Shown here: piece after piece, positions 37,043 through 44,578 of the stretch
Layout: each line of letters begins with the position of its first letter
Position numbering within the stretch: position 1 is the first letter of the stretch
NCBI RefSeq assembly: GCF_039522165.1
Contig: NZ_BAAADE010000010.1
Location: 10,021-74,020, forward strand
Reading direction: 5' to 3'
Source of the DNA: Paenochrobactrum glaciei
GTDB lineage: Bacteria > Pseudomonadota > Alphaproteobacteria > Rhizobiales > Rhizobiaceae
Length of the DNA stretch: 64,000 nucleotides
Made by a program: the position numbers and the translations under genes
The notes under the pieces: generated by a model
What the model was told of the DNA's origin: nothing
The model's database searches: none
The model's input: only the letters and a program-made list of their open reading frames with translations

Positions 37043-38251
37043 ATGAAACATGGCCAGACTAGAGATATTGTAATCAATGGTGGCGGACCTGCCGGTATGA
37101 TGGCGGCGCTGGCGTTAACGGGGCGCGGTTATCATGTCACGCTGATCGGTCCTGAAACGGATAAAGATGACCGTCGCACCACTGCTTTGATGAATCCGGC
37201 CATTCAGTTTCTGGAAAGCATCAATGTATGGGATGCTATCCGTCCGAAAGCGGCTGCCTTATCTTCTATGCGGATTATTGATGGCACCAAGCGCCTCATC
37301 CGCAGCCCGACCGTGACATTCAGAGCATCCGAACTCGGTGAAGAAACTTTCGGCTTTAATATTCCGAATGCGCATTTAAACGAAAAGCTGAGTGAAGCCG
37401 TCAATGCCGATCAACGTATTGAGCGCATCCATGCTCATGCAGAGAGCTTCACCTCCAATTCCGATAATGTCGAACTGACTTTATCGGATGGCCAGCTTTT
37501 CAATACTCGGCTTTTGATTGCTGCTGACGGGCGTAATTCGGGTGCCAGAGATGCAGCCGGTATCCGCACACATCGCTGGGCTTATCCGCAAACGGCGGTT
37601 GTTCTATGCTTTAGCCATGAACGCCCGCATGAAAATATTTCAACTGAGTTCCACACAGAAACCGGTCCTTTTACGCAAGTTCCTTTACAGGGCAACCGTT
37701 CAAGTCTGGTCTGGGTGGTTGATCCGGCACAGGCAACCACACTTTTAACTATGAGTGCGGAGCAACTTAGCCGTGAAATTGAAAACCGTATGCAGCATAT
37801 GCTGGGCGCTGTGAGCGTTGAAACTGTGCCGCAAGGCTGGCCGCTTTCAGGGCTGGTGCCGCATGTTTTTGCAGCCAAACGCACAATCCTGATCGGTGAA
37901 GCAGCCCATGTGTTTCCGCCGATCGGTGCGCAAGGACTTAATCTGGGCACCCGCGATATTGAAACCATTCTGACTGCGTTGAAAGCCGATATCAGCGATC
38001 CGGGTAGTGATCGTGTTATCCGTCAATATGACCGCTTGCGCCGCCCGGATATTCTGGCACGTACCGGCTCGGTTGATGCGCTTAATCGTTCACTACTGTC
38101 ACCGATGCTGCCAGCACAGATCGCACGCAATTTTGGCCTTGAAATGTTGCGCAATTTCATGCCCTTACGTTCATTTTTTATGCGTGAAGGCTTGCGTCCA
38201 GGCAGCGGTTTCAACAAAATGCTGCCCGCATTTCCAAAGCGTAAAGTTTGA
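37043..38251 (+). CDS. UbiH/UbiF-family FAD monooxygenase
   Basis: 402-aa flavin hydroxylase of the ubiquinone-synthesis family. The FAD motif GGGPAGMMAALAL lies near residues 12-24, the middle DG motif is IAADGRNSGARDAAG, and the second FAD motif is LIGEAAHVFPPIGAQGLNLG. It probably hydroxylates the ubiquinone ring; which position cannot be told. The ATG at 37043 has a GAGGATAAG site; 15 upstream codons are open but unsupported. Confidence 0.9.
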   Translation: MKHGQTRDIVINGGGPAGMMAALALTGRGYHVTLIGPETDKDDRRTTALMNPAIQFLESINVWDAIRPKAAALSSMRIIDGTKRLIRSPTVTFRASELGEETFGFNIPNAHLNEKLSEAVNADQRIERIHAHAESFTSNSDNVELTLSDGQLFNTRLLIAADGRNSGARDAAGIRTHRWAYPQTAVVLCFSHERPHENISTEFHTETGPFTQVPLQGNRSSLVWVVDPAQATTLLTMSAEQLSREIENRMQHMLGAVSVETVPQGWPLSGLVPHVFAAKRTILIGEAAHVFPPIGAQGLNLGTRDIETILTALKADISDPGSDRVIRQYDRLRRPDILARTGSVDALNRSLLSPMLPAQIARNFGLEMLRNFMPLRSFFMREGLRPGSGFNKMLPAFPKRKV

Positions 38252-38269
38252 ATTTGAAAAACTGAACAA

Positions 38270-38299
38270 AAATAAAGCCGGTCAATTGACCGGCTTTAT
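38270..38299. terminator. Bidirectional rho-independent terminator
   Basis: A perfect 30-base palindrome with arms AATAAAGCCGGTCAA/TTGACCGGCTTTATT lies between the convergent UbiH-like and rhlE genes. Confidence 0.9.
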
Positions 38300-38319
38300 T
38301 ATTTTTATTCCAACAATAA

Positions 38320-39930
38320 TCAGCTGGACTGACTATTGCCGATATTAATTTCAATCAGCATGAAAGCCGGAATATCATTACCGAAACCAATCGGTGACGG
38401 GCCGTCATCATGATCACGACGATGATTGTTGCGGCGATTCTGCTGATCGTTCTGACCGCGCAAACGGCGTTCTTCATTCGCGGCGCGGATCTGGTCGCGA
38501 CGGCTACCTGAATCAGCAGGCGCAACAGTTTTGTGCTGGCCAACAAAAATCGGCACATCATCAATAATAGGCTGTGCGGCTTTACTCAGATCCTGAGGCA
38601 TTTCTTCACTCACGCGCGGTTCTTTTTCAACGATGCGCACATCTTTATCAGCATGCTGTGCTTTTTGCGGCTTGCCACGTTGATTACGGCCACGACGGTT
38701 ATTGCTGCTTTCTTCAGGCTCAACGGCTACCGGCAAGGTGCTCAAATCGCCATCATGCCATTCAATCTTTTCGTTGATCATAGCTTCGATCGCAGCCAAT
38801 GGCTTGGTATCAGCCTGTGTTACGACGGTGAAAGCCTTACCAGAGCGCCCTGCACGACCGGTACGGCCAATACGGTGCACATAATCTTCAGCATGAACTG
38901 GCACATCAAAGTTAAACACATGGCTGACATCAGGAATATCAAGGCCACGCGCAGCCACATCAGAAGCCACCAAAAGCTTCAGGCGGCCTTCTTTGAAATT
39001 GCTCAGCATTGTCATGCGTGAACGCTGATCCATATCGCCATGCAATGCACCGGCTTCAAAACCGTGCTTTACAAGCGAGCGGAACAATTCCGACACATCT
39101 TTTTTGCGATTACAGAAGATGATCGCATTTTTCAGTTCAGCTTCTTCCGCATTGATAATATCACGCAGAGCTGCGCGCTTATCCCAAGGCTTCTTGCCGG
39201 ATTTAACCAGACGCTGGGTCACCGTTTTGGCTGTTGAAGAGGCTTTGGCCGTTTCAATGCGTACTGGCGAATGCAAAAACTGCTCGGTCAGCTTGGTAAT
39301 TTCCGGCGGCATGGTTGCCGAGAAAAACAAGGTCTGACGGGTAAACGGAATGAGTTTGCAAATACGCTCAATGTCCGGAATGAAACCCATATCCAGCATA
39401 CGGTCAGCTTCATCAACAACGAGGATTTCCACGCCGGTGAGCAGCAGTTTACCGCGTTCAAAATGATCAAGCATACGGCCGGGCGTTGCGATCAGGACAT
39501 CAGCGCCCCGTTCAAGCTTACGCTCCTGCTCTTCAAATGAAACACCACCAATGAGCAAAGCCACATTGAGGCGATGATTAATACCATATTTAGTGAAGTT
39601 TTCTTCCACCTGTGCAGCCAGCTCACGGGTTGGCTCCAAAATGAGTGTGCGCGGCATACGGGCACGGGCACGACCTTTTTCCAGCAAGGTCAGCATTGGT
39701 AAAACGAAAGAAGCGGTTTTACCTGTTCCTGTTTGGGCAATTCCCAAAACATCCTTGCGCTCAAGTGCTGGAGGAATTGTGCCGGCCTGAATAGGAGTTG
39801 GGGCTGTATAGCCTGCCGTTTCTACAGCTGAAAGCACTTTCGGGGAAAGTCCGAGTTCGGCGAATGTTGTCAATGGAGGCTTAGCTCTCTTAGCTTGGGT
39901 TTTAGTGATCATATCAATCTGATGCAGCAT
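38320..39930 (-). CDS. rhlE: DEAD-box RNA helicase, RhlE-like
   Basis: 536-aa ATP-dependent RNA helicase. The N-terminal core has the Q motif (FAELGLSPKV...PTPIQ), motif I AQTGTGKT, motif II DEAD in VVDEADRMLDMGF, motif III SAT and motif VI HRIGRTGRAGRSG. The C-terminal 130 residues are basic, rich in Asn, Arg and Gln, and probably bind RNA. RhlE family members act in ribosome assembly and RNA decay. An alternative ATG lies 6 codons in; neither has a strong ribosome site. Confidence 0.93.
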   Translation of the reverse strand: MLHQIDMITKTQAKRAKPPLTTFAELGLSPKVLSAVETAGYTAPTPIQAGTIPPALERKDVLGIAQTGTGKTASFVLPMLTLLEKGRARARMPRTLILEPTRELAAQVEENFTKYGINHRLNVALLIGGVSFEEQERKLERGADVLIATPGRMLDHFERGKLLLTGVEILVVDEADRMLDMGFIPDIERICKLIPFTRQTLFFSATMPPEITKLTEQFLHSPVRIETAKASSTAKTVTQRLVKSGKKPWDKRAALRDIINAEEAELKNAIIFCNRKKDVSELFRSLVKHGFEAGALHGDMDQRSRMTMLSNFKEGRLKLLVASDVAARGLDIPDVSHVFNFDVPVHAEDYVHRIGRTGRAGRSGKAFTVVTQADTKPLAAIEAMINEKIEWHDGDLSTLPVAVEPEESSNNRRGRNQRGKPQKAQHADKDVRIVEKEPRVSEEMPQDLSKAAQPIIDDVPIFVGQHKTVAPADSGSRRDQIRAANEERRLRGQNDQQNRRNNHRRDHDDGPSPIGFGNDIPAFMLIEINIGNSQSS

Positions 39931-40212
39931 TATAAAACGCCAAGCATGACAGAAAGAATATACTTATAAATGATCAGACATTTATCTTTAGCTTTGCGAT
40001 AAAAGGATGAGCTTTAAAAGTCAACAAAAATGGCGTTTTTGTTAAGTTTTGACGGTTCAAAGCGATAAAAATGCTTTAATTTGAAAAGTCCGAGATCAAA
40101 TCAGAGCAAAAAAGACATCATCACCAATTTTAACGCATATATAAAGACACGCATATTAACATTATATAGACACATAACACCCTCTATATAAGAGCCCTTA
40201 TCAAAGTATGTG

Positions 40213-40989
40213 TTAGTTGTGCCTGAACTGCTCGGTTAGAATGCGCTCATCCCATGAGTGGTTCTTATCAAACAGAATATTAATCTTACTGTTACGTGCT
40301 TCACGGATAGTGACACTCAGGACAGATTTCACTTCCTTATTATCAGCAACAGCATTCACAGGGCGCTTGTCTGCTTCCAATATATCAAAGCGAACGGTTA
40401 CGTTTTTAGGCAAAAGCGCCCCACCCCAGCGACGCGGGCGATAGGGGCTGACAGCCGTCAACGCCAGAAGCGGTGCTTCCAATGGCAGGATCGGCCCTTG
40501 TGCCGACAAATTATAAGCGGTGGAACCGGCAGGCGTTGCCAACATCACGCCGTCACAGGCAAGCTCTTCCAGCCGCACTTTATCATCAATGGAGATTTGT
40601 ATCTTGGCCGCCTGATAAGACTGACGGAACAAAGACACTTCATTAATAGCCATCGCCACGATTTCACCACCACTTGCTGCCTTTGCACGCATACGTAAAG
40701 GACGGATTGTTTCCAATTGAGCATCAGCTAACCGCTCCGGCAATCCGTCAACATGAAACTCGTTCATCAGAAAACCAACCGAACCGCGATTCATGCCATA
40801 GACCGGTTTGCCGGTATTCATAAAGTCGCGCAGCGTTTGCAACATCAAACCGTCACCACCAAGGGCAACAATCACATCAGCATCCTCAATTTTGGACTGT
40901 CCATATCGGGCAATGCACAAAGATTCGGCTTCAAGCGATTCTTTTGTGCCGGAAGAGAGGAAATGATAGCTGTTAAATTCACGCGACAT
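40213..40989 (-). CDS. nadK: NAD kinase
   Basis: 258-aa NAD kinase that makes NADP. The signature GGDG is at residues 44-47. NEVSL and the glycine-rich DGVMLATPAGSTAYNLSAQGPI follow. Short alphaproteobacterial form. It is followed by about 280 AT-rich bases before rhlE in which I recognise nothing. Confidence 0.94.
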   Translation of the reverse strand: MSREFNSYHFLSSGTKESLEAESLCIARYGQSKIEDADVIVALGGDGLMLQTLRDFMNTGKPVYGMNRGSVGFLMNEFHVDGLPERLADAQLETIRPLRMRAKAASGGEIVAMAINEVSLFRQSYQAAKIQISIDDKVRLEELACDGVMLATPAGSTAYNLSAQGPILPLEAPLLALTAVSPYRPRRWGGALLPKNVTVRFDILEADKRPVNAVADNKEVKSVLSVTIREARNSKINILFDKNHSWDERILTEQFRHN

Positions 40990-41145
40990 TTGTTTTTTCA
41001 GGCTCCATCAGTGCCAAATTGTGGATGAATAATGCAGTTTATCCATAAAAAGGGGTAGCACAGCTAAAAAAACTTAGCCAGTCGACGTTTTTTTAGATTT
41101 CCCCCTTTACTCTTTGAATTAATATGCTATTTCAGCATCAAGGTT

Positions 41146-41221
<76 letters not shown>

Positions 41222-41560
41222 CTTTTCTTTTACAGTGATGCAAATTGCAAAGTGATTACAATCACTTACCTGTAAAATCTGATTTCACGCTCCCCTCACC
41301 TGACATCCCGAAATCACCATTGATTTCATTTAAGAATAAGTTTTACGTCCCTCACCTTTTGTGGTGTCATTAAGGGCAATCGCACTGGCCTGTCTCATCC
41401 CTGACAATAATGCCAGCCACTGATTCTTATTTTCATTATTCACAGCCTAAAATACGATTTGACTCTCTAATTAAATTAGAACATTTAAAGAACAAATTAG
41501 CTTTTGTAAAAATACATTCAACCCTTTTGCGCACGTTTAGCGCCACGGGATAGCTGTGCC
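41222..41560. repeat. Repeat-rich stretch 3' of tRNA-Thr, candidate att/arm sites
   Basis: No gene is seen in these 339 bases, but symmetry is dense. TTTTACAG (41228) pairs with CTGTAAAA (41270). Inside that pair lie AAGTGATT and AATCACTT (41250-41267). TGATTTCA occurs at 41280 and 41321, with inverted GAAATCA at 41310. CTAATT-A-AATTAG is at 41467-41479. Such iterated short motifs beside a tRNA 3' end resemble integrase/excisionase arm sites. The outer inverted repeat could alternatively be the tRNA terminator. Confidence 0.45.
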
Positions 41561-41812
41561 ATGAACTGGAAAAGCCAAATACAAGTTCGTGATCTGGAAG
41601 ATGATCAACGCTTAGAAATGATCTGCCTTAAATGCGGCCGCCTTGTTTACATCAAGAAAGCCGACATTTGTAAGAAGGAAGGCTATGAGCAGCTTTACCT
41701 CGATGAAGTCGAGCGGCGTTCACGGTGCCGCGGTAAAGGTTGTGACGGACGATTCCGCATGGCTATGGAGCGCCTTAAGGAACTGAGCGGCTTTGTAGGT
41801 GGCATAGCATGA
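41561..41812 (+). CDS. Small Cys-rich protein, copy 1 of a paralogous pair
   Basis: 83-aa protein not assigned to a named family. It has C22-x2-C25 and C56-x4-C61, likely a zinc site, plus Cys37. The pattern D-L...RL-x2-IC-x-KC and VERRSRC is shared with the next gene, so the two are diverged copies. It is highly charged, with no signal or membrane segment. Its stop overlaps the start of the next gene (ATGA), implying equal expression. First gene of the accessory cassette beside tRNA-Thr. Confidence 0.65.
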   Translation: MNWKSQIQVRDLEDDQRLEMICLKCGRLVYIKKADICKKEGYEQLYLDEVERRSRCRGKGCDGRFRMAMERLKELSGFVGGIA

Positions 41813-42072
41813 CCCGCCTATATGATCTGAGTCATAAAGACTTGATCCGTCTCACTTGCAATAAATGCGCCCATACTCGGGAAATACCATCCCGATTTTT
41901 GGCAGCTATCTGCGGCGAGGAACTAACATTAATTTCTATTGAACGCAGATTGCGCTGTAAAATATGCAGCAACCGCGTAAATAACAAACTTGAAACCTTA
42001 TTAGGCCAAGTCGATCCGCAAGGCGATTACCTTACATACAGAGAGCCTGACAACTTAAGACGACCAACATGA
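41809..42072 (+). CDS. Small Cys-rich protein, copy 2 of a paralogous pair
   Basis: 87-aa protein with C17-x2-C20 and C50-x2-C53, a clean four-cysteine zinc-ribbon-like pattern, and Cys35. It shares the layout of the preceding protein (DL-x2-L-IRLTC-x-KC, ERRLRC). Translationally coupled to it by a 4-base overlap. No function can be assigned; nucleic-acid or protein binding through zinc is a guess. Confidence 0.65.
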   Translation: MTRLYDLSHKDLIRLTCNKCAHTREIPSRFLAAICGEELTLISIERRLRCKICSNRVNNKLETLLGQVDPQGDYLTYREPDNLRRPT

Positions 42073-42219
42073 GACAAATTGCCCCTAAAATTTTAATTTA
42101 TGGAGACAATGACCTAATACTTAAGCCGCATAGTTTCTACGATCAATGAAACCTGTAATGACAAGCTTTTAATAAAACGATACTACGTGCCTAACGATTC
42201 TTGGTGGCAGGTGTAGGCT

Positions 42220-42765
42220 ATGGATGAACATAAAGACTTTTTTGATGATTATAGTTTTGTAAAATTAGATCATGCAAATGGATCATGGAATAGCTTTGAA
42301 AGTGACTGGCGCCAGCAATGTGATGATTTAGATGAAGATTTTGAGTCATACGCGGGAGAAACATTTAGCGTATTGAACCCTTTAGCAAATAATGGAAACA
42401 AACTTGCTGGGGTTTTTGCACTTGTCAAAAATCAAAAACATCTTGCTGTATGTCAAGTCAACACCACATTGCTACCCAAGTATGATGGGCCAGTTATGCG
42501 GGTTCGCTTTATAACCATGTCACCTGAATATGACCTAAGAGACATACCAGGTCACGATTATGGTGAAGTTCTGGTATCATTGCTCTATCAAGTCGTACAA
42601 TTAGCCTACATTGATGAAATTTTAAAGAGTAAGCATATAAAATTTCACGTACGAAGCCCTTCAGATTTAAGCTTTTTTACAGCTTTTAGTCACGGGCTAA
42701 AACAAGAAGAAGTTTTCCACTCTGTTCAAATGAGTGGATCATGGCTATATATAACCAGAAAGTAG
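42220..42765 (+). CDS. Orphan protein, possibly GNAT-like
   Basis: 181-aa soluble protein, unrecognised. The N-terminal 55 residues are acidic (FFDDYSFVKLDH, DDLDEDFESYAGE). The C-terminal two thirds alternate strands and helices (LAGVFALVKNQKHLAVCQV, MRVRFITMSPEYDL, GEVLVSLLYQVVQLAYIDEI, KFHVRSPSDLSFFTAFSHGL). This arrangement recalls a GNAT fold, without a clear acetyl-CoA loop. The gene looks more AT-rich than its host neighbours, which fits recent acquisition. It stands alone, 147 bases after the Cys-rich pair. Confidence 0.6.
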   Translation: MDEHKDFFDDYSFVKLDHANGSWNSFESDWRQQCDDLDEDFESYAGETFSVLNPLANNGNKLAGVFALVKNQKHLAVCQVNTTLLPKYDGPVMRVRFITMSPEYDLRDIPGHDYGEVLVSLLYQVVQLAYIDEILKSKHIKFHVRSPSDLSFFTAFSHGLKQEEVFHSVQMSGSWLYITRK

Positions 42766-42806
42766 TGCTTAGGCGCTACAATACAGCGTGACGAGAGGAC
42801 AATGTA

Positions 42807-42941
42807 ATGGACAAAGCAATTGGTTATGCAATTGATAATGCCGTCAAGCATGCAATTCAAAAGATCGGCCTAAAAGAATTTAAAAAAACATCTATGTTTA
42901 TGTCTAACAACCGATCTACTGAACAAAAAGCAGCGGCTTAG
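42807..42941 (+). CDS. 44-aa basic mini-protein
   Basis: 44-aa frame with a good ribosome site (GAGAGGAC) and a rho-independent terminator 22 bases after the stop. It starts 41 bases after the preceding gene. The sequence is an amphipathic, lysine-rich helix (AIDNAVKHAIQKIGLKEF) and an Ala-rich tail. No known family. Its placement and signals make translation plausible. Confidence 0.5.
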   Translation: MDKAIGYAIDNAVKHAIQKIGLKEFKKTSMFMSNNRSTEQKAAA

Positions 42942-42962
42942 TCCATAAAAAATATACACAAA

Positions 42963-42989
42963 GAAAGCCCCGTTTAACGGGGCTTTTTT
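42963..42989 (+). terminator. Rho-independent terminator
   Basis: Stem AAAGCCCCGTT/AACGGGGCTTT with a T-run. It ends the 42220-42941 transcription unit. Confidence 0.88.
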
Positions 42990-43031
42990 ATTACCGTTTG
43001 CATGGACAGTTGTACCACGCAGGAAACGACT

Positions 43032-43154
43032 ATGAGCACAAATGACGAGAGTAAAACCCGAACAACCACCGGTGTAGATGAACATTGGTGCATGCATAAC
43101 GGCTGCAAGAAATGGGGCAGTTTTGCCTTTCATGGCCACTTTGGGGAAATGTGA
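43032..43154 (+). CDS. 40-aa mini-protein with WCxHxGCxxWG motif, probably truncated
   Basis: 40-aa frame with an AGGAAA ribosome site 5 bases upstream. It holds EHWCMHNGCKKWGSFAF. This resembles the N-terminal half of small zinc-binding proteins common in Rhizobiales prophages, where a second WxCxEH half follows; that half is absent here. It may be a shortened remnant or a functional mini-form. Confidence 0.4.
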   Translation: MSTNDESKTRTTTGVDEHWCMHNGCKKWGSFAFHGHFGEM

Positions 43155-43236
43155 TATTGGAATGACATAAACATGTGGGAATAAACAAAATAACAACAAT
43201 CAAAAGCAGAGTTTTTATTTAAATCCAAGCTGAGGG

Positions 43237-43264
43237 TTGACTTTAAGATTATAGCACCTACATT
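43237..43264 (+). promoter_or_regulatory. Candidate sigma70 promoter of cspA
   Basis: TTGACT and TACATT are spaced 16 bases apart, about 145 bases before the cspA start. The implied long leader would fit the temperature-sensing leaders of cold-shock genes. The -10 is weak. Confidence 0.4.
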
Positions 43265-43410
43265 AGCCATATCGATATTTGCTTGTTTAGCTTTGCTTCT
43301 TGCGCATCATTAGCGCCTTTAACGAACCTTCCCTTTCAAAAAATCGTTATCATACTCACAGTTCATATTGAGCTGGGAGCATCTTATTTATTGCTAAGAG
43401 AGGGTTCATT

Positions 43411-43620
43411 ATGACCACTGGCACAGTTAAATGGTTTGATTCAATTAAAGGCTTCGGCTTTATCCAGCCTGACAATGGCGGCAACGATGTGTTTGTACAT
43501 ATTTCTGCAGTTGAGCGTGCGAACATGTCCCAACTGAATGAAGGCCAGAAAATCGGATACGACACAGAGCGTGACAACAAGTCAGGCAAAATGTCAGCTT
43601 GCAATCTGCAAGCAGCATAA
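43411..43620 (+). CDS. cspA: Cold-shock protein CspA family
   Basis: 69-aa single cold-shock domain. The RNP1-like KGFGFIQP and RNP2-like VFVHISAV nucleic-acid binding motifs are intact. It binds single-stranded RNA and DNA as an RNA chaperone. A long leader precedes it and a terminator follows about 65 bases after the stop. It sits between orphan genes and the phage lysis module; whether it is host or phage property cannot be told. Confidence 0.93.
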   Translation: MTTGTVKWFDSIKGFGFIQPDNGGNDVFVHISAVERANMSQLNEGQKIGYDTERDNKSGKMSACNLQAA

Positions 43621-43683
43621 TTCGGTATTACTCATTCTTGACCACGGATGTACTGGCACTAATGAGAAAATAATACCAACTGA

Positions 43684-43712
43684 GGTCAGACAAATTGTCT
43701 GGCCTTTTTTAT
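43684..43712 (+). terminator. Rho-independent terminator after cspA
   Basis: Stem GGTCAGACAA/TTGTCTGGCC followed by seven T on the plus strand. Confidence 0.82.
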
Positions 43713-43735
43713 TTTCTATTACATATGGATAATTC

Positions 43736-43981
43736 ATGAAAAATACATTTAGCGCCCTTCGCGAAACGGCTGAAATTGCATTTCAAAAAACGCAATTGCA
43801 TAACCAAATACGAACAAGAGTGGAAAAAGAAATTGATGAAGAAACAAGACTAAGAGCCGAGAAAACAGCTCGCCTCAAAGCTGCGCGTCTGGCATTTCAA
43901 CCTGTCGAGACATTACGTAAAACCATATCAAAGGGTGTTAAAACCTCCTTTAATAATGAAACTGATTACACCAAGAATTAA
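43736..43981 (+). CDS. Small charged coiled-coil-like protein
   Basis: 81-aa frame starting 25 bases after the cspA terminator. It is rich in Glu, Lys and Arg with heptad-like spacing (about residues 10-50), and there is no membrane segment. The ribosome site is weak (GGAT). Its last 54 bases overlap the convergent holin-like gene, so the C-terminus may be a shadow. Function unknown. Confidence 0.42.
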   Translation: MKNTFSALRETAEIAFQKTQLHNQIRTRVEKEIDEETRLRAEKTARLKAARLAFQPVETLRKTISKGVKTSFNNETDYTKN

Positions 43982-44221
43982 AGCACTAATAATCAGCCAG
44001 ACTACCTTTGCTAATGTTTCACTTACACCCGATATTTTCTTTTCCAGATCATTGAACCGGTTGTCCATGTGCTTCCACTGCTCGTCCTTACGCGCATCTG
44101 CCAATTCAGCTTGTCGCTGCCATTGCTCAAGAGAAGTTACGCGTAAGGCCATGGCAGTTATCTGATGCTCGTTGCCGATGATACGAGAACGTAAATCGAA
44201 ATCATTGTCGTTTGGTATCAT
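43928..44221 (-). CDS. XhlA/holin-like membrane protein
   Basis: 97-aa protein with a hydrophilic helical N-terminus (about residues 1-68, coiled-coil-like LEQWQRQAELADARKDEQW) and one C-terminal membrane helix (VVWLIISALILGVISFII). This layout matches XhlA/hemolysin-type phage lysis proteins. Its ATG overlaps the Rz1-like stop (TGATG); a GTG three codons upstream is possible. Last gene of the late operon, downstream of endolysin and spanins. A holin role is inferred from position and topology. Confidence 0.65.
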   Translation of the reverse strand: MIPNDNDFDLRSRIIGNEHQITAMALRVTSLEQWQRQAELADARKDEQWKHMDNRFNDLEKKISGVSETLAKVVWLIISALILGVISFIIKGGFNTL

Positions 44222-44421
44222 CACCAGCACCCAGCCTTCTTTCCATATGCATTATGACTGGCGATTCCTTGCCCTGCCAGTTTATCGTTTTGAGTCACGT
44301 ACACAGCCGTTTCTGGCTTAAGGCTGATCTTCTGCCAGCCCGCGCAATTGCTCGCACTGGTCGCGCACCCCGCCAAGCTCAACACAGAGAGTAAAGCCGT
44401 CCATATTGGTGATTGTCTCAT
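44221..44421 (-). CDS. Rz1-like outer-membrane spanin lipoprotein
   Basis: 66-aa protein with a short signal peptide and lipobox LAGC (Cys at 18-19), then NCAGWQKISLKPETAVYV and the closing HNAYGKKAGCW. It begins inside the Rz-like gene in another frame (+1 relative) and runs past its end. This is the classical nested Rz/Rz1 layout. Spanin pairs fuse inner and outer membranes in the last lysis step. Longer open sequence upstream of this ATG lies antiparallel to nothing useful and is ignored. Confidence 0.72.
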   Translation of the reverse strand: MRQSPIWTALLSVLSLAGCATSASNCAGWQKISLKPETAVYVTQNDKLAGQGIASHNAYGKKAGCW

Positions 44422-44578
44422 TGATACCTGCCCTGTTCTGGAATGCCTGACCGACAGCCTCGGCAGCTTTAAGCGCTGCCTGCTGTTTACCATCATGAAT
44501 GCCGAGCGCGTAAAAAAAGAGGCCTGAAACTGCCCCTCCGATGAATGCGCCAATGATATGTTGAAGTGTGAGCCTCAT
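44318..44578 (-). CDS. Rz-like inner-membrane spanin
   Basis: 86-aa protein with an N-terminal membrane anchor (about residues 5-25) and a helical periplasmic part (KQQAALKAAEAVGQAFQN) with two Cys. The start overlaps the endolysin stop by 4 bases (ATGA). The Rz1-like gene is nested in its 3' part. It is shorter than lambda Rz but has the same topology. Confidence 0.7.
   Translation of the reverse strand: MRLTLQHIIGAFIGGAVSGLFFYALGIHDGKQQAALKAAEAVGQAFQNRAGINETITNMDGFTLCVELGGVRDQCEQLRGLAEDQP

Noticed and set aside
42870..43199. 109-aa minus-strand frame
   Set aside because: It lies opposite the 40-aa gene and the terminator at 42963, its protein is Phe/Cys/Leu-rich without family features, and there is no ribosome site.
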